Shown one piece after another: positions 29,001-36,840 of a DNA stretch of 64,000 nucleotides. Each line of letters opens with the position of its first letter. The first letter of the stretch is position 1. This stretch comes from JAZKIX01 sp040384645. Lineage in GTDB: Bacteria > Pseudomonadota > Gammaproteobacteria > Burkholderiales > Burkholderiaceae_D. The notes beneath the pieces were generated by a model. The model saw only the letters and a list, made by a program, of their open reading frames with translations, was not told the origin of the DNA and searched no databases. The position numbers and the translations under genes were made by a program. Location: contig JAZKIX010000044.1 in NCBI GenBank assembly GCA_040384645.1, positions 1 to 64,000 on the forward strand. Reading direction: 5' to 3'.

Positions 29001-29189
29001 CTGCTCGGCCTCCAGGGGCGAATAGCCGGGTACCGACGTGTTGATCTGTACCTGGACATTGGTGATATCCGGCACGGCATCGATCGGCAGTTTTTGATAG
29101 CTGTAAACACCGACGGCAGCCATGCCGAAGACAGCGAGCAAAATGAGCCAACGTTGCTCGATGGCAAAGCGAATGAGGCGTTCAAACAT
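26010..29189 (-). CDS. czcA: CzcA-type heavy-metal RND efflux pump
   Basis: The 1059-residue inner-membrane pump of a CzcCBA complex, exporting divalent cations (Co, Zn, Cd, possibly Ni) with proton antiport. TM1 is at about 12-32. Two large periplasmic loops follow TM1 and TM7, twelve membrane helices in all. The TM4 motif DFGIIIDGAVVIVENCVRR matches the HME1 (Co/Zn/Cd) signature rather than the monovalent copper type. The start MFERLIRFAIEQRW is standard. The MFP gene lies 18 bases upstream, so the genes form one operon czcI-C-B-A. Confidence 0.93.
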   Translation of the reverse strand: MFERLIRFAIEQRWLILLAVFGMAAVGVYSYQKLPIDAVPDITNVQVQINTSVPGYSPLEAEQRITFPIETVMSGLPNLQQTRSLSRYGLSQITVIFKDGTDIYFARQMVNERIQEARQNLPPYVTPSMGPISTGLGEIYLWTVEAKDGAKKPDGSPYTPTDLREIQDWIIKPQLRNVTGVTEINSIGGFAKEYQVAPIPERLASYGLTLQDIVTALERNNGNVGAGYIEKRGEQLLIRAPGQVQSIDDIGNIILSNVQGVPIRIRDIGDVGIGRELRTGAATENGREVVLGTVFMLIGQNSRTVSQAVDKKMIEINRTLPEGVQAITVYDRTVLVDKAINTVKKNLLEGAVLVIAILFLFLGNFRAALITAMVIPLSMLFTFTGMVAYNVSANLMSLGALDFGIIIDGAVVIVENCVRRLAHAQAHLGRPLTRTERFHEVFAASREARRPLIFGQLIIMVVYLPIFALTGVEGRMFTPMAFTVVIALVGAMILSITFIPAAVALFIGNKVAEKENIIMRTAKRWYAPVLGIVMLNKAVVLIFAAITVILSGLLATRMGSEFVPSLNEGDFAIQALRIPGTSLSQSVAMQQQLERTLKEKYPEIDRVFARTGTAEIASDPMPPNISDGYIMLKPQDQWPEPKKTRDELLAAVQATVNKLPGNNYEFSQPIQLRFNELISGVRSDVAVKLFGDDMEVLNDTAAKVSAVLSKIAGAAEVKVEQTTGLPMLTVNIDRDKTSRYGLNVADVQDAVATAMGGKEAGTLFEGDRRFDIIVRLPENLRNDLEALKRLPIALPRAQATEQRAAYIPLSEVATLDMAPGPNQISRENGKRRIVISANVRGRDIGSFVADAEQQLRQQVKIPAGYWTTWGGQFEQLQSATQRLQIVVPVALLLVFILLFAMFGNIKDGLLVFSGIPFALTGGIVALWLRDIPMSISAAVGFIALSGVAVLNGLVMISFIRTLREEGRSLDDAIHEGALTRLRPVLMTALVASLGFIPMAIATGTGAEVQRPLATVVIGGILSSTLLTLLVLPLLYRLAYRKDEEDGTLALERPHQVVQT

Positions 29190-29207
29190 GATGGTGTGCC
29201 TCTCGCA

Positions 29208-30785
29208 TTAATGGGTGTGCTCGGCGCTGGCTTTACCCAGTTCCGATTTGACGACGAAGCTGCTGGCAGCGGCATAACGGGTACCGGCTTTCAAGCCCTT
29301 GACGATTTCCACGACCTTGCCGTCGCTGCGGCCGGTCGTGACTTGCTGCGCCAGGAAGCCGCCATCGACCTTGGTAAAAATGGTCGATTTTTCATTGACG
29401 CTATGCACTGCATCTGACGATACGGTGACCGGCGTGTCCTTTTCATCGGACACGATGTCGACGTTGACGAACAGACCGGGGCGCCACGCCCCCTTTGGAT
29501 TGGCAAGCGTCACGCGCGCTTTCGCCGTACGCGTCTGCTCCCCGATGAGGGATCCGACATAGGCGACGGTGCCCGATGCCGTGGACTCGAATGCTGTCGC
29601 CTTGACCGTCACTTTTTCGCCGACGCGAATTGCATTCAAATCCTTTGCCGACACCGCGACTTCGGCCCAGACCGTTGACAGATCGGAAATAGTAAAGACA
29701 TTGGCGTCTTCCTTGACCGCTTCACCGAGGGTAATGTGCTTTTCGACCACGACGCCATCGAATGGCGCCCGAATTTCAAAGCGGCTCAAGGCGTCTGAAC
29801 TGCCTGCATTGGTGCCCAGGGCGGTCAGTTTCTGCGTGGCGTTTTGAACGGCAATCTCGGTTTCGCGCAGCGCTTGCTGAGCTTGCAGGTAATCCTGTTC
29901 GGCGGAAATTTTTTCTTGCCACAGCTTTTTCTCGCGCTCGAAAGTGATGCGCGCCAGTGCCATGCGCTTTTGTGCGGACAGCAATTCGCTACGCTGTTCG
30001 GACAAGTCGGTACTGGCGATGACCGCCAGCACTTGTCCTTTTTTGACTTGCTGTCCGAGATTGGCGGGTACGGCTTGCACCACGCCGGCCAGGCGCGGCA
30101 CGACGTGGGCGGTACGATCTTCATTGAAATGGATTTCGCCCGGCAAGATCAACGACGTTTTTATGCGTGCAGCCCCGGCCGTCTGGATCGTCACACCCGC
30201 CGCTTGGATTTGCACATCGGTCAACGCGATCTTGCCTTCTTCTTCGGCGAACGTAAACAGGAAGGGTTCGGTACCCATCTGCACCGCAATGGCGGCCTCG
30301 AACACATGCGGCTCGGCCACGGGCTGTGCGCTCTTCAAATAATCCTTTTCCGGTGCGAAAGTGATTTCCTGCTTTTCGCCATCGGGACGTGTCACGGTCA
30401 CGCTCACCTTGGCCGCGTTAGGTGCCAGCGCCTTGTTGTCCTTGGAGAGATAGGCATGAAAATGCGGTGCGCCGCCTTCTTCGGCCAGCAGCAGTTCAAT
30501 ACCGAAGTCGCCTTCGACAAACAGCTTGCCGCCATGCGGTCCTTTGGCGGGACCGTCTTCGTGATGTCCTTTATCCGCATGCGCGTTGGCATGATCCTGT
30601 TTGTCTTCAGCCTTGCCGCGGTGATGCTCGTCATCGGCATGGCCTTTGGTTTCGGTGTGACCGGCATGCTCATCAGCGGCCGACTTGCTTGTATTGCTGC
30701 CAAGGATCAGCCAGCCCAGCAAGACGCCGACGACGACAAGGGCGAGGATGGCGATGATTTGTTTTTTGTTTACGTTGATTTTCAT
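29208..30785 (-). CDS. czcB: CzcB-type periplasmic adaptor with His-rich N-terminus
   Basis: Membrane fusion protein of the czc pump, 525 residues. A membrane anchor (about 9-28) is followed by a strikingly histidine/aspartate-rich segment (residues 38-85: EHAGHTETKGHADDEHH and more), likely to bind metal in the periplasm, then a beta domain with GPHGGKLFVEGDFGIEL. The lipoyl/hairpin part (VVQAVPANLGQQVKKGQVLAVI; IRAPFDGVVVEKHITLGEAV) and the barrel follow. It couples CzcA to CzcC and may load metal onto the pump. Confidence 0.92.
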   Translation of the reverse strand: MKINVNKKQIIAILALVVVGVLLGWLILGSNTSKSAADEHAGHTETKGHADDEHHRGKAEDKQDHANAHADKGHHEDGPAKGPHGGKLFVEGDFGIELLLAEEGGAPHFHAYLSKDNKALAPNAAKVSVTVTRPDGEKQEITFAPEKDYLKSAQPVAEPHVFEAAIAVQMGTEPFLFTFAEEEGKIALTDVQIQAAGVTIQTAGAARIKTSLILPGEIHFNEDRTAHVVPRLAGVVQAVPANLGQQVKKGQVLAVIASTDLSEQRSELLSAQKRMALARITFEREKKLWQEKISAEQDYLQAQQALRETEIAVQNATQKLTALGTNAGSSDALSRFEIRAPFDGVVVEKHITLGEAVKEDANVFTISDLSTVWAEVAVSAKDLNAIRVGEKVTVKATAFESTASGTVAYVGSLIGEQTRTAKARVTLANPKGAWRPGLFVNVDIVSDEKDTPVTVSSDAVHSVNEKSTIFTKVDGGFLAQQVTTGRSDGKVVEIVKGLKAGTRYAAASSFVVKSELGKASAEHTH

Positions 30786-30794
30786 GGTGGATTC

Positions 30795-32090
30795 TTATTG
30801 CTGGAGGGCGTGGTCTGGTTCACCGAGGAGACGTTCGATCTCGGCGGCGGCGCGGTGGGCGTCAGATAAGGTGCGCAGGTATTGGGATTTGGCTTGCAAC
30901 AAGGTACGTTGCGCATCGAGCACATCCAGAAATCCGAATTTTCCGAATTCAAAACCGGTGGTCGCGGCGTCATAGGCACTTTGTGCGCCCGGTAGTATTT
31001 CGCGTTGTAACGCCTCCGCTTCCTGGCGCGCGGTATGCAATCGTTCGTAGGCTTGTGCAAGTTCGCTGTCGATGCGAATTTCAGCAGCGGCTAGTTCGTC
31101 GCGCGCCTTGGCGGTGCGGCGCAAGGCTTCCGCCACGTTGCCCTGATTCCGGTCGAAAAAAGGCAACGGCATCGACAACCCGACAATCGCTTGATTGCGA
31201 CCGAGTTCTTCCGACCGTTTGAAGCCTACGCTCAAGGTCACATCCGATATGCGGCGGCTGCTTTCCAGCCGCGCCAGTGCCTGCCGACGATCGACCTCGA
31301 GGCGAGCTCGCGTAATAGCCGGCGCAGCGCGCAAACGGGTAGCCAAATCGGTCCAGGCGGGTATTTCCGGCAGCGTTTCAAACTGGCCTTCCGCGTGCTC
31401 GAACCGCGCTACCGGATTACCCCAGGTGGCGGCCAGGCGTTTGCGGGCGCTGGCCAGCTCACTTTTGGCCTGAATGCGTTCCAGTTGGCTATTTGCCTGC
31501 GCAACGCGTGCCTTCGTTTCCTCGACCGGTGACACCTTGCCTGCCGTAACGCGACGCGCGGCCACATTGGTCCCGCGCTGTGCAAGATCGACCGATGCAT
31601 CGGCGAGAAGCAATCGCTCCTGCGCATTGAGCACCTCGAAAAAAGCCGTGATGACAGCGGCGCGAATGTCGGCGCGCTTGGCATTGAGATCGGCGGTCGC
31701 GCCATCGCGGGCGCGTGTGGCGGCGTCGATGCGCGCATCACGCTTGCCGCCGAACTCGATTACCTGATTGAGTTGCAACGTGGTCGTACGCGTTTCTCGA
31801 CGGGTGTCTTCTACCAGTACCGACACCTCCGGATTGGGACGGGTACCGGCTTGTTGAAGGGTCGCTTCCACCGCATCGATTTCATGGCGCGCTACAGACA
31901 ATTCCGCATTGGCGCCGAAGGCCAGCGTCAGCGCGTCCCGGAGACTGAGCGGCGTGGTCTGCTCGGTGGTGCGCGCCGGCTGCATGCCTGTCGTTTCTGC
32001 GATGTTATTACTTGTTTCGCCCGCTGTTTGTGCCAATGCGGGCGTCAGTATGAGCGTCGCCATGCTGAGCGACAATAAATACCTGTACAT
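30795..32090 (-). CDS. czcC: CzcC-type outer-membrane efflux protein
   Basis: A 431-residue TolC-family outer-membrane channel. The signal peptide (MYRYLLSLSMATLILTPALAQ) is followed by two OEP repeats with long coiled helices (for example TLQLNQVIEFGGKRDARIDAA and QAIVGLSMPLPFFDRNQGN). The stop lies 9 bases before czcB. With CzcA and CzcB it forms the trans-envelope export duct. Confidence 0.92.
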   Translation of the reverse strand: MYRYLLSLSMATLILTPALAQTAGETSNNIAETTGMQPARTTEQTTPLSLRDALTLAFGANAELSVARHEIDAVEATLQQAGTRPNPEVSVLVEDTRRETRTTTLQLNQVIEFGGKRDARIDAATRARDGATADLNAKRADIRAAVITAFFEVLNAQERLLLADASVDLAQRGTNVAARRVTAGKVSPVEETKARVAQANSQLERIQAKSELASARKRLAATWGNPVARFEHAEGQFETLPEIPAWTDLATRLRAAPAITRARLEVDRRQALARLESSRRISDVTLSVGFKRSEELGRNQAIVGLSMPLPFFDRNQGNVAEALRRTAKARDELAAAEIRIDSELAQAYERLHTARQEAEALQREILPGAQSAYDAATTGFEFGKFGFLDVLDAQRTLLQAKSQYLRTLSDAHRAAAEIERLLGEPDHALQQ

Positions 32091-32177
32091 CGAATTCTCC
32101 TAATGAATGGGAAGGAATTCGACGAGACGTCAGGGTCTCGCTATGCGCGAATGGAATAGAAGGATCGTCCCGTCGAC

Positions 32178-32525
32178 TTAAGCGACGGGATGCCGATCGG
32201 GCCGCCTGGGGCCATCGGGAATATGGGAAGAAAAGAAAGGGGGATGCGGTTCGATGTAAATTAACGCTGAAGGGATCGCCGGCGGTAACGCAGGCGTCAG
32301 GAATGCCGCCTGGATGACGCCATGACAATAGCCGCAGTCGGTATGGACTTTGTATTGACTGTCCTGATCATCGGCGGGATTGACTTGTGCCTGATGGTCA
32401 TGGCTGTGATGGCCAAAATGTTTCACGGTGTTGGCTTGCTCATGCTGGCAATAGACGGCCGCCACGGCCCAGGACATCTGCAGTGGCAACACGGTCAACA
32501 ACAAAATGAGGAGCAAGCGTTTCAT
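32178..32525 (-). CDS. czcI: CzcI-like periplasmic regulatory protein
   Basis: A 115-residue secreted protein beginning MKRLLLILLLTVLPLQMSWA, then AAVYCQHEQANTVKHFGHHSHDHQ. The signal peptide, the YCQHE motif and the HFGHH histidine cluster are those of CzcI proteins, which precede czcCBA in Cupriavidus-type operons and modulate metal-dependent expression. The stop codon lies in a GC-rich hairpin (TCCCGTCG/CGACGGGA, about 32168-32190) that may dampen read-through into czcC. The ATG at 32525 is chosen over an upstream TTG. Confidence 0.85.
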   Translation of the reverse strand: MKRLLLILLLTVLPLQMSWAVAAVYCQHEQANTVKHFGHHSHDHQAQVNPADDQDSQYKVHTDCGYCHGVIQAAFLTPALPPAIPSALIYIEPHPPFFSSHIPDGPRRPDRHPVA

Positions 32526-32592
32526 TAGGATCAATTATACGGTCACGCCGCTGTTTTTAATGTCGTAGGTGAAAAAAGTTCGATCTTTTCGG

Positions 32593-33666
32593 TCAGTTGC
32601 GTATCAAGCAATAGGAACAGAGATGATCAGCGATGATGCGCGCATCGTCACCCACACCCAGCAACAGGGCCGATCCGCGGGACGTTTGCCAGCTACGGCC
32701 GATGAAATATAGGCCGGGAACCGGTGAGACACCGGCTACTTCAATAAATGCACCAGCCGCATTTTTCGCTTCAGGGATGGCGACCCAATCGGTGCGGTCT
32801 CGGTAGCCGATTGCCCAGATCACATTCTCGATTTTTATGGATTGCCCGCCGACGCAGGTGACATGGGTTCCGGTTGCTGTAGTCACCTTGCCTGCAATCC
32901 GGATCCCCATTTTTTGCAACACCGATAGTTCCAGATGTTTACCGGGGAAAGCGTCCGCTTGCTTCATCCGTTTCCCGATGAAACTCGATGGACCTGCACG
33001 CAAAATACCAAGATGGTCCATCCACCAAAACACGCTCTTGCCAAAGATGCGGTCCGGATACACGCGGCGTGGCCTGCCCGTTGCCAAGGTCACTTGATGT
33101 AGCCCGGCGAGCTCGGCGGCAATCTGGCGTCCGGTCGCGCCATCGCCCACAACGAGGACCGGCCCTGGCGCAAGTTGATCAGGGGAACGGTAGGATGCCG
33201 CTGTGAATTGCGCCACGTGATCGGAAAAATGTTTGGCAATCGCCGGCACGACCGGATCCTGAAATGCACCGGTAGCTAGCACGACCGCTCGGGCGTGAAT
33301 GCGGGTGTCGTCGGTTAAGATAGCCGTAAAGCCGTCTGGCACCTGGTGGAGCTGGATAATTCCGACGCCGGTACGCACCGGCAAGCCAAAGTGCTGGCTA
33401 TATCGTTCCAGGTAATCCGCGATTTCATCCTTGTTCGGAAAGGCGTCCGGATCACCCTCCAGCGAGAGACCAGGCAGCGCGCTATAGCGGCGCGGGGTGA
33501 ATAGGGCAAGTGAGTCGAAGCGTCTGCGCCAGCTGTCGCCCACGCGCGCATGGTGTTCGGTCAGGATAAACGAGACCGACGTCTCACGCAGGCGCTGCGC
33601 CAGTGCTAGACCGGCTTGCCCGGCCCCGATGATCAAGACATCGACCTGGTCTGGCAATGTACTCAT
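32593..33666 (-). CDS. CzcO-like FAD/NAD(P)-dependent oxidoreductase
   Basis: A 357-residue flavoprotein of the flavin monooxygenase type. The FAD-binding Rossmann motif is VLIIGAGQAGLALAQRL at residues 10-26; the NAD(P) motif is VLVVGDGATGRQIAAEL at about 170. The GDSWRRRFDSLALFTPRRYSALPG stretch and a late GLYFIGRSWQTSRGS complete the family pattern. Such proteins are frequently named CzcO because they accompany metal-efflux genes. It overlaps the P-type ATPase gene by 4 bp (ATGA), so expression depends on the cadR promoter. Its physiological substrate is unknown. Confidence 0.85.
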   Translation of the reverse strand: MSTLPDQVDVLIIGAGQAGLALAQRLRETSVSFILTEHHARVGDSWRRRFDSLALFTPRRYSALPGLSLEGDPDAFPNKDEIADYLERYSQHFGLPVRTGVGIIQLHQVPDGFTAILTDDTRIHARAVVLATGAFQDPVVPAIAKHFSDHVAQFTAASYRSPDQLAPGPVLVVGDGATGRQIAAELAGLHQVTLATGRPRRVYPDRIFGKSVFWWMDHLGILRAGPSSFIGKRMKQADAFPGKHLELSVLQKMGIRIAGKVTTATGTHVTCVGGQSIKIENVIWAIGYRDRTDWVAIPEAKNAAGAFIEVAGVSPVPGLYFIGRSWQTSRGSALLLGVGDDARIIADHLCSYCLIRN

Positions 33667-36107
33667 GCTTGTTTTTCAGAAGGCGTGCGCAATAGACGCA
33701 GACCGTTGAACACGACAATCAAGCTCGCACCCATATCGGCAAACACCGCCATCCACAGCGTCGCGGTACCCATGAACGCGAGAACCAGAAACACCGCCTT
33801 GATGCTGAGAGCAATGGCAATGTTCTGCTTCAGAATGCTACCGGCCTTGACGCTCAAGCGGATGAATTGCGGGATTTTACGCAAATCATCGTCCATCAAT
33901 GCCACATCCGCCGTTTCCAATGCTGTATCGGTACCGGCCGCCCCCATGGCGAAGCCAATGCTCGATTTAGCCAGTGCCGGCGCATCGTTGATGCCGTCGC
34001 CAACCATCCCGACCGTGCCATGCTTTGCCAATTCATCATTGATGACGGCCAGCTTATCTTCCGGCAACAAATTACCCCGCGCATCATCGATGCCCACATC
34101 CTTGGCGATCGCTTTGGCAGTCAATGCATTGTCACCTGTGAGCATCAACGTGCGGATGCCCAAGGCGTGCAGTTCGACAATTGCCTGGCGACTCGTTTCC
34201 CGCACCGTATCGGCCACACCAATGACCGCCAGCGGTGAGGTTTCGCTCCAGATGATCACCGCTGTTTTACCTTGAGCTTCAAGCTTGTTCAATGCGGCTT
34301 CCGCCGCTGCATTGCAGATACCGAGTTCTTCGACCAGCCGGTGATTGCCCAGGTAATACCATTGATTGCCGATACGCCCTTTCACGCCACGACCGGTAAT
34401 GGCTTCAAAGCCGGTGACCTCACCGGCGGTGCCGGCATCAGGCAGGGCTTTCCAATAGCGGCTGACCGCCGTCGATACCGGGTGGTCGGAGCGTCCGGCC
34501 AGGCTCGCCGCCAACGTCAGCGCGTCCTTCTGTGCGCCCTGCAAGGCCACGACGTCGGTCACCACTGGCTTGCCTTGCGTGATCGTACCCGTCTTGTCCA
34601 ACGCCAGTGATTTGAGCTTGCTTCCTTCTTCCAGATACACGCCGCCTTTGATCAGAATACCGGCCTTGGCCGCTGCCGCCAGGCCACTGACGACAGTAAC
34701 CGGTGTCGATACGACGAGTGCGCAGGGACATGCAATGACCAATAGCACGAGCGCCTTGTAGATCCACGGCATCCACGGCAATCCGAGTGCGAGCGGCGGA
34801 ACAATGGCGATGCCCAGCGCAAGCAAGAACACGATGGGCGTATAGACCTTCGCGAAACTGTCCACAAAGCGTTGTGTCGGAGCCCGGCTGCCTTGTGCGT
34901 CTTCAACGGCACGAATGATGCGCGACAGCGTGGAATCGGTTTGCGCCGCAGTCACGCGATACTCGAAGGAGCCGGTTTCGTTGATCGTGCCTGCAAAAAC
35001 CTTGTCGCCGACCGCTTTTGAGACCGGCATGCTTTCCCCTGTGATTGGTGCCTGGTTGACGGACGATTGCCCCTGCGTCAATTCACCGTCGAGCGCAATG
35101 CGTTCGCCCGGTGCCACACGCGCAGACATGCCCACCGTGATGGAAGCTGCCTCCATTTCTTTCCAGGTGCCGTCCGGTTGCAAGACATTTGCCTTGTCGG
35201 GTGTCATTTCCATCAAGCCGCGAATGGCATTGCGCGCACGGTCGAGCGACAACGCTTCGATCATTTCGGCCAGCGTGAACAACACCATCACCATCGCCGC
35301 TTCCGGCCATTGCCCAATCAGCACCGCGCCGGTGACCGCAATCGTCATGAGCGCATTGATGTTGAGGTTAAAATTTTTAAGGGCGATCCAGCCTTTCCTG
35401 TACGTACCGGTACCGCTGACGGCAATCGCACACAACGCCAACACGATCACCGGCCACGATTTGTCGGTGCCGGTCGTCCACGCGATGATTTCGGCAAGAA
35501 TGGCGGCAGCCGCGCCGGCGCCCAGCAGCCACCATTTCTGACGGGAATTGGGCGCAAGCGCATCCGATGCTGGCGCACTGCCTGCCACGGCGCCAGCCGG
35601 TACCGCATGCATGCCGATGGCCGATAGCGCTTGTTCAATCGTACTGGTCGCGGCAAGCGTGTGGCTGACCGTCAGCTTGCGCTGCATGAGATTGAAATCG
35701 AGTCCACTGATCCCCGCCATACCTTTGAATTTATCGCGGATGAGTGCCTCTTCCGTTGGACAATCCATATTATCGATAAGGTAGATGGCGTCGCTGGGAA
35801 CGGAAGATTGACAAGGGGCACTTACCACCACAGGTGCCATGTCCAGCGCCGCCACGGCGGCAATGATCGGAGCAGGGTCAGGCAACTGATGGCGCACGGT
35901 CAGCTGGCGGGTTACCAGATTGAAATCGAGACCGGTCACTCCCGTCATGCCATCGAGTTTGCTGCGGATCAGGGATTCTTCAGTAGGACAATCCATTTTG
36001 TCGATCCGTAAAGTGAGCAGATCACCAGCGGGAATCGATTGCGGTGCTGCATGCGGCGTTTGGCCGAGAGCGCTATCGCAGCAGTCGTGCTTATGGGGAT
36101 CGGTCAT
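33663..36107 (-). CDS. cadA: P1B-type heavy-metal ATPase (CadA/ZntA group)
   Basis: An 814-residue cation exporter for Zn/Cd/Pb from the cytoplasm. Two N-terminal HMA-like domains carry MDCPTEE in place of the usual CxxC site (at about 33 and 108), a variant common in betaproteobacteria. Eight membrane helices follow with the ion motif CPC in ACPCALVVSTPV, phosphorylation site DKTGT, TGES loop ITGESMPV, HP motif SDHPVS and hinge GDGINDAPAL. The ATG at 36107 is chosen because family homology starts there, just downstream of a MerR-type promoter. It is divergent from cadR. Confidence 0.93.
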   Translation of the reverse strand: MTDPHKHDCCDSALGQTPHAAPQSIPAGDLLTLRIDKMDCPTEESLIRSKLDGMTGVTGLDFNLVTRQLTVRHQLPDPAPIIAAVAALDMAPVVVSAPCQSSVPSDAIYLIDNMDCPTEEALIRDKFKGMAGISGLDFNLMQRKLTVSHTLAATSTIEQALSAIGMHAVPAGAVAGSAPASDALAPNSRQKWWLLGAGAAAAILAEIIAWTTGTDKSWPVIVLALCAIAVSGTGTYRKGWIALKNFNLNINALMTIAVTGAVLIGQWPEAAMVMVLFTLAEMIEALSLDRARNAIRGLMEMTPDKANVLQPDGTWKEMEAASITVGMSARVAPGERIALDGELTQGQSSVNQAPITGESMPVSKAVGDKVFAGTINETGSFEYRVTAAQTDSTLSRIIRAVEDAQGSRAPTQRFVDSFAKVYTPIVFLLALGIAIVPPLALGLPWMPWIYKALVLLVIACPCALVVSTPVTVVSGLAAAAKAGILIKGGVYLEEGSKLKSLALDKTGTITQGKPVVTDVVALQGAQKDALTLAASLAGRSDHPVSTAVSRYWKALPDAGTAGEVTGFEAITGRGVKGRIGNQWYYLGNHRLVEELGICNAAAEAALNKLEAQGKTAVIIWSETSPLAVIGVADTVRETSRQAIVELHALGIRTLMLTGDNALTAKAIAKDVGIDDARGNLLPEDKLAVINDELAKHGTVGMVGDGINDAPALAKSSIGFAMGAAGTDTALETADVALMDDDLRKIPQFIRLSVKAGSILKQNIAIALSIKAVFLVLAFMGTATLWMAVFADMGASLIVVFNGLRLLRTPSEKQA

Positions 36108-36138
36108 AAGATGTCCTTGGTATGGGTGTATATTGACC

Positions 36139-36169
36139 ATTAAACAGCCTGTACCGGGTACAGGGTCAA
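36139..36169 (-). promoter_or_regulatory. CadR/MerR-type promoter of the ATPase gene
   Basis: On the minus strand, -35 TTGACC (36164-36169) and -10 TTTAAT (36139-36144) are 19 bases apart. The spacer holds a perfect dyad, CCTGTACC-C-GGTACAGG (36148-36164), the expected CadR/PbrR/ZntR operator form. The divergent cadR gene starts 24 bases beyond the -35. Confidence 0.92.
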
Positions 36170-36192
36170 GTAAAAATGGAGAATATAGAGAA

Positions 36193-36660
36193 ATGCCGTT
36201 ACAAGACGCAGGCAATAAACTGAAAATCGGTGAACTGGCGGTCCGCACGGGCTGCCTGGTCGAAACAGTGCGCTATTACGAGCGCAAAGGTTTATTGCCG
36301 ATTCCGGCACGGTCGGAAAATAACTACCGTCTATACGACGAATTTCACGTCGAGCGCTTGCAATTCATACGCCATTGCCGCTCTCTTGACATGACCTTGG
36401 AGGAGATCGGTGTTCTGCTCAGCTTTCGCGACGCGCCTGACGACAATTGCAGCGAAGTGAATCTGTTGCTGGACAAACATATTGGCCATGTAGAAGATCG
36501 TATTGAGCAACTAAAGGGCCTGGCCGACCAGTTGCAGCAGTTGCGTAAAACCTGCCTGAATTCGCAGGCGGCAAAAAACTGCGGCATTTTGCAATGGCTT
36601 GCCAATGCCGAGGATAGCGCGCCCACGAACTTGGGCACGCATGGCGGCGGTTGTCATTAA
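36193..36660 (+). CDS. cadR: Cd(II)/Pb(II)-responsive MerR-family regulator CadR
   Basis: A 155-residue MerR-type activator. Winged helix at residues 9-75 (KIGELAVRTGCLVETVRYYERKGLLP). Metal-binding cysteines C86 (DDNCSEVN), C121 (TCLNSQ) and C130 (NCGIL) fit the CadR/PbrR pattern, and the C-terminal HGGGCH adds further ligands as in CadR. It is divergent from the P-type ATPase gene, with the 19-bp spacer promoter between, and should activate the ATPase/flavoprotein operon on sensing Cd or Pb. Confidence 0.92.
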   Translation: MPLQDAGNKLKIGELAVRTGCLVETVRYYERKGLLPIPARSENNYRLYDEFHVERLQFIRHCRSLDMTLEEIGVLLSFRDAPDDNCSEVNLLLDKHIGHVEDRIEQLKGLADQLQQLRKTCLNSQAAKNCGILQWLANAEDSAPTNLGTHGGGCH

Positions 36661-36840
36661 GATCGCGATAGCCCTGTCGCCAGATCTGTAAGCAAAGATG
36701 TTGCTGCCATTGTCTGTACATACGCACCAAGGACGAATGCTCAGCTATATACAGTTTCACATGCCCATCAATTGCAGTGCCACAGACATCGCACACATTG
36801 AAGATCTGTCGTTTATATGGTTGCTGCCTGCACAATGACG

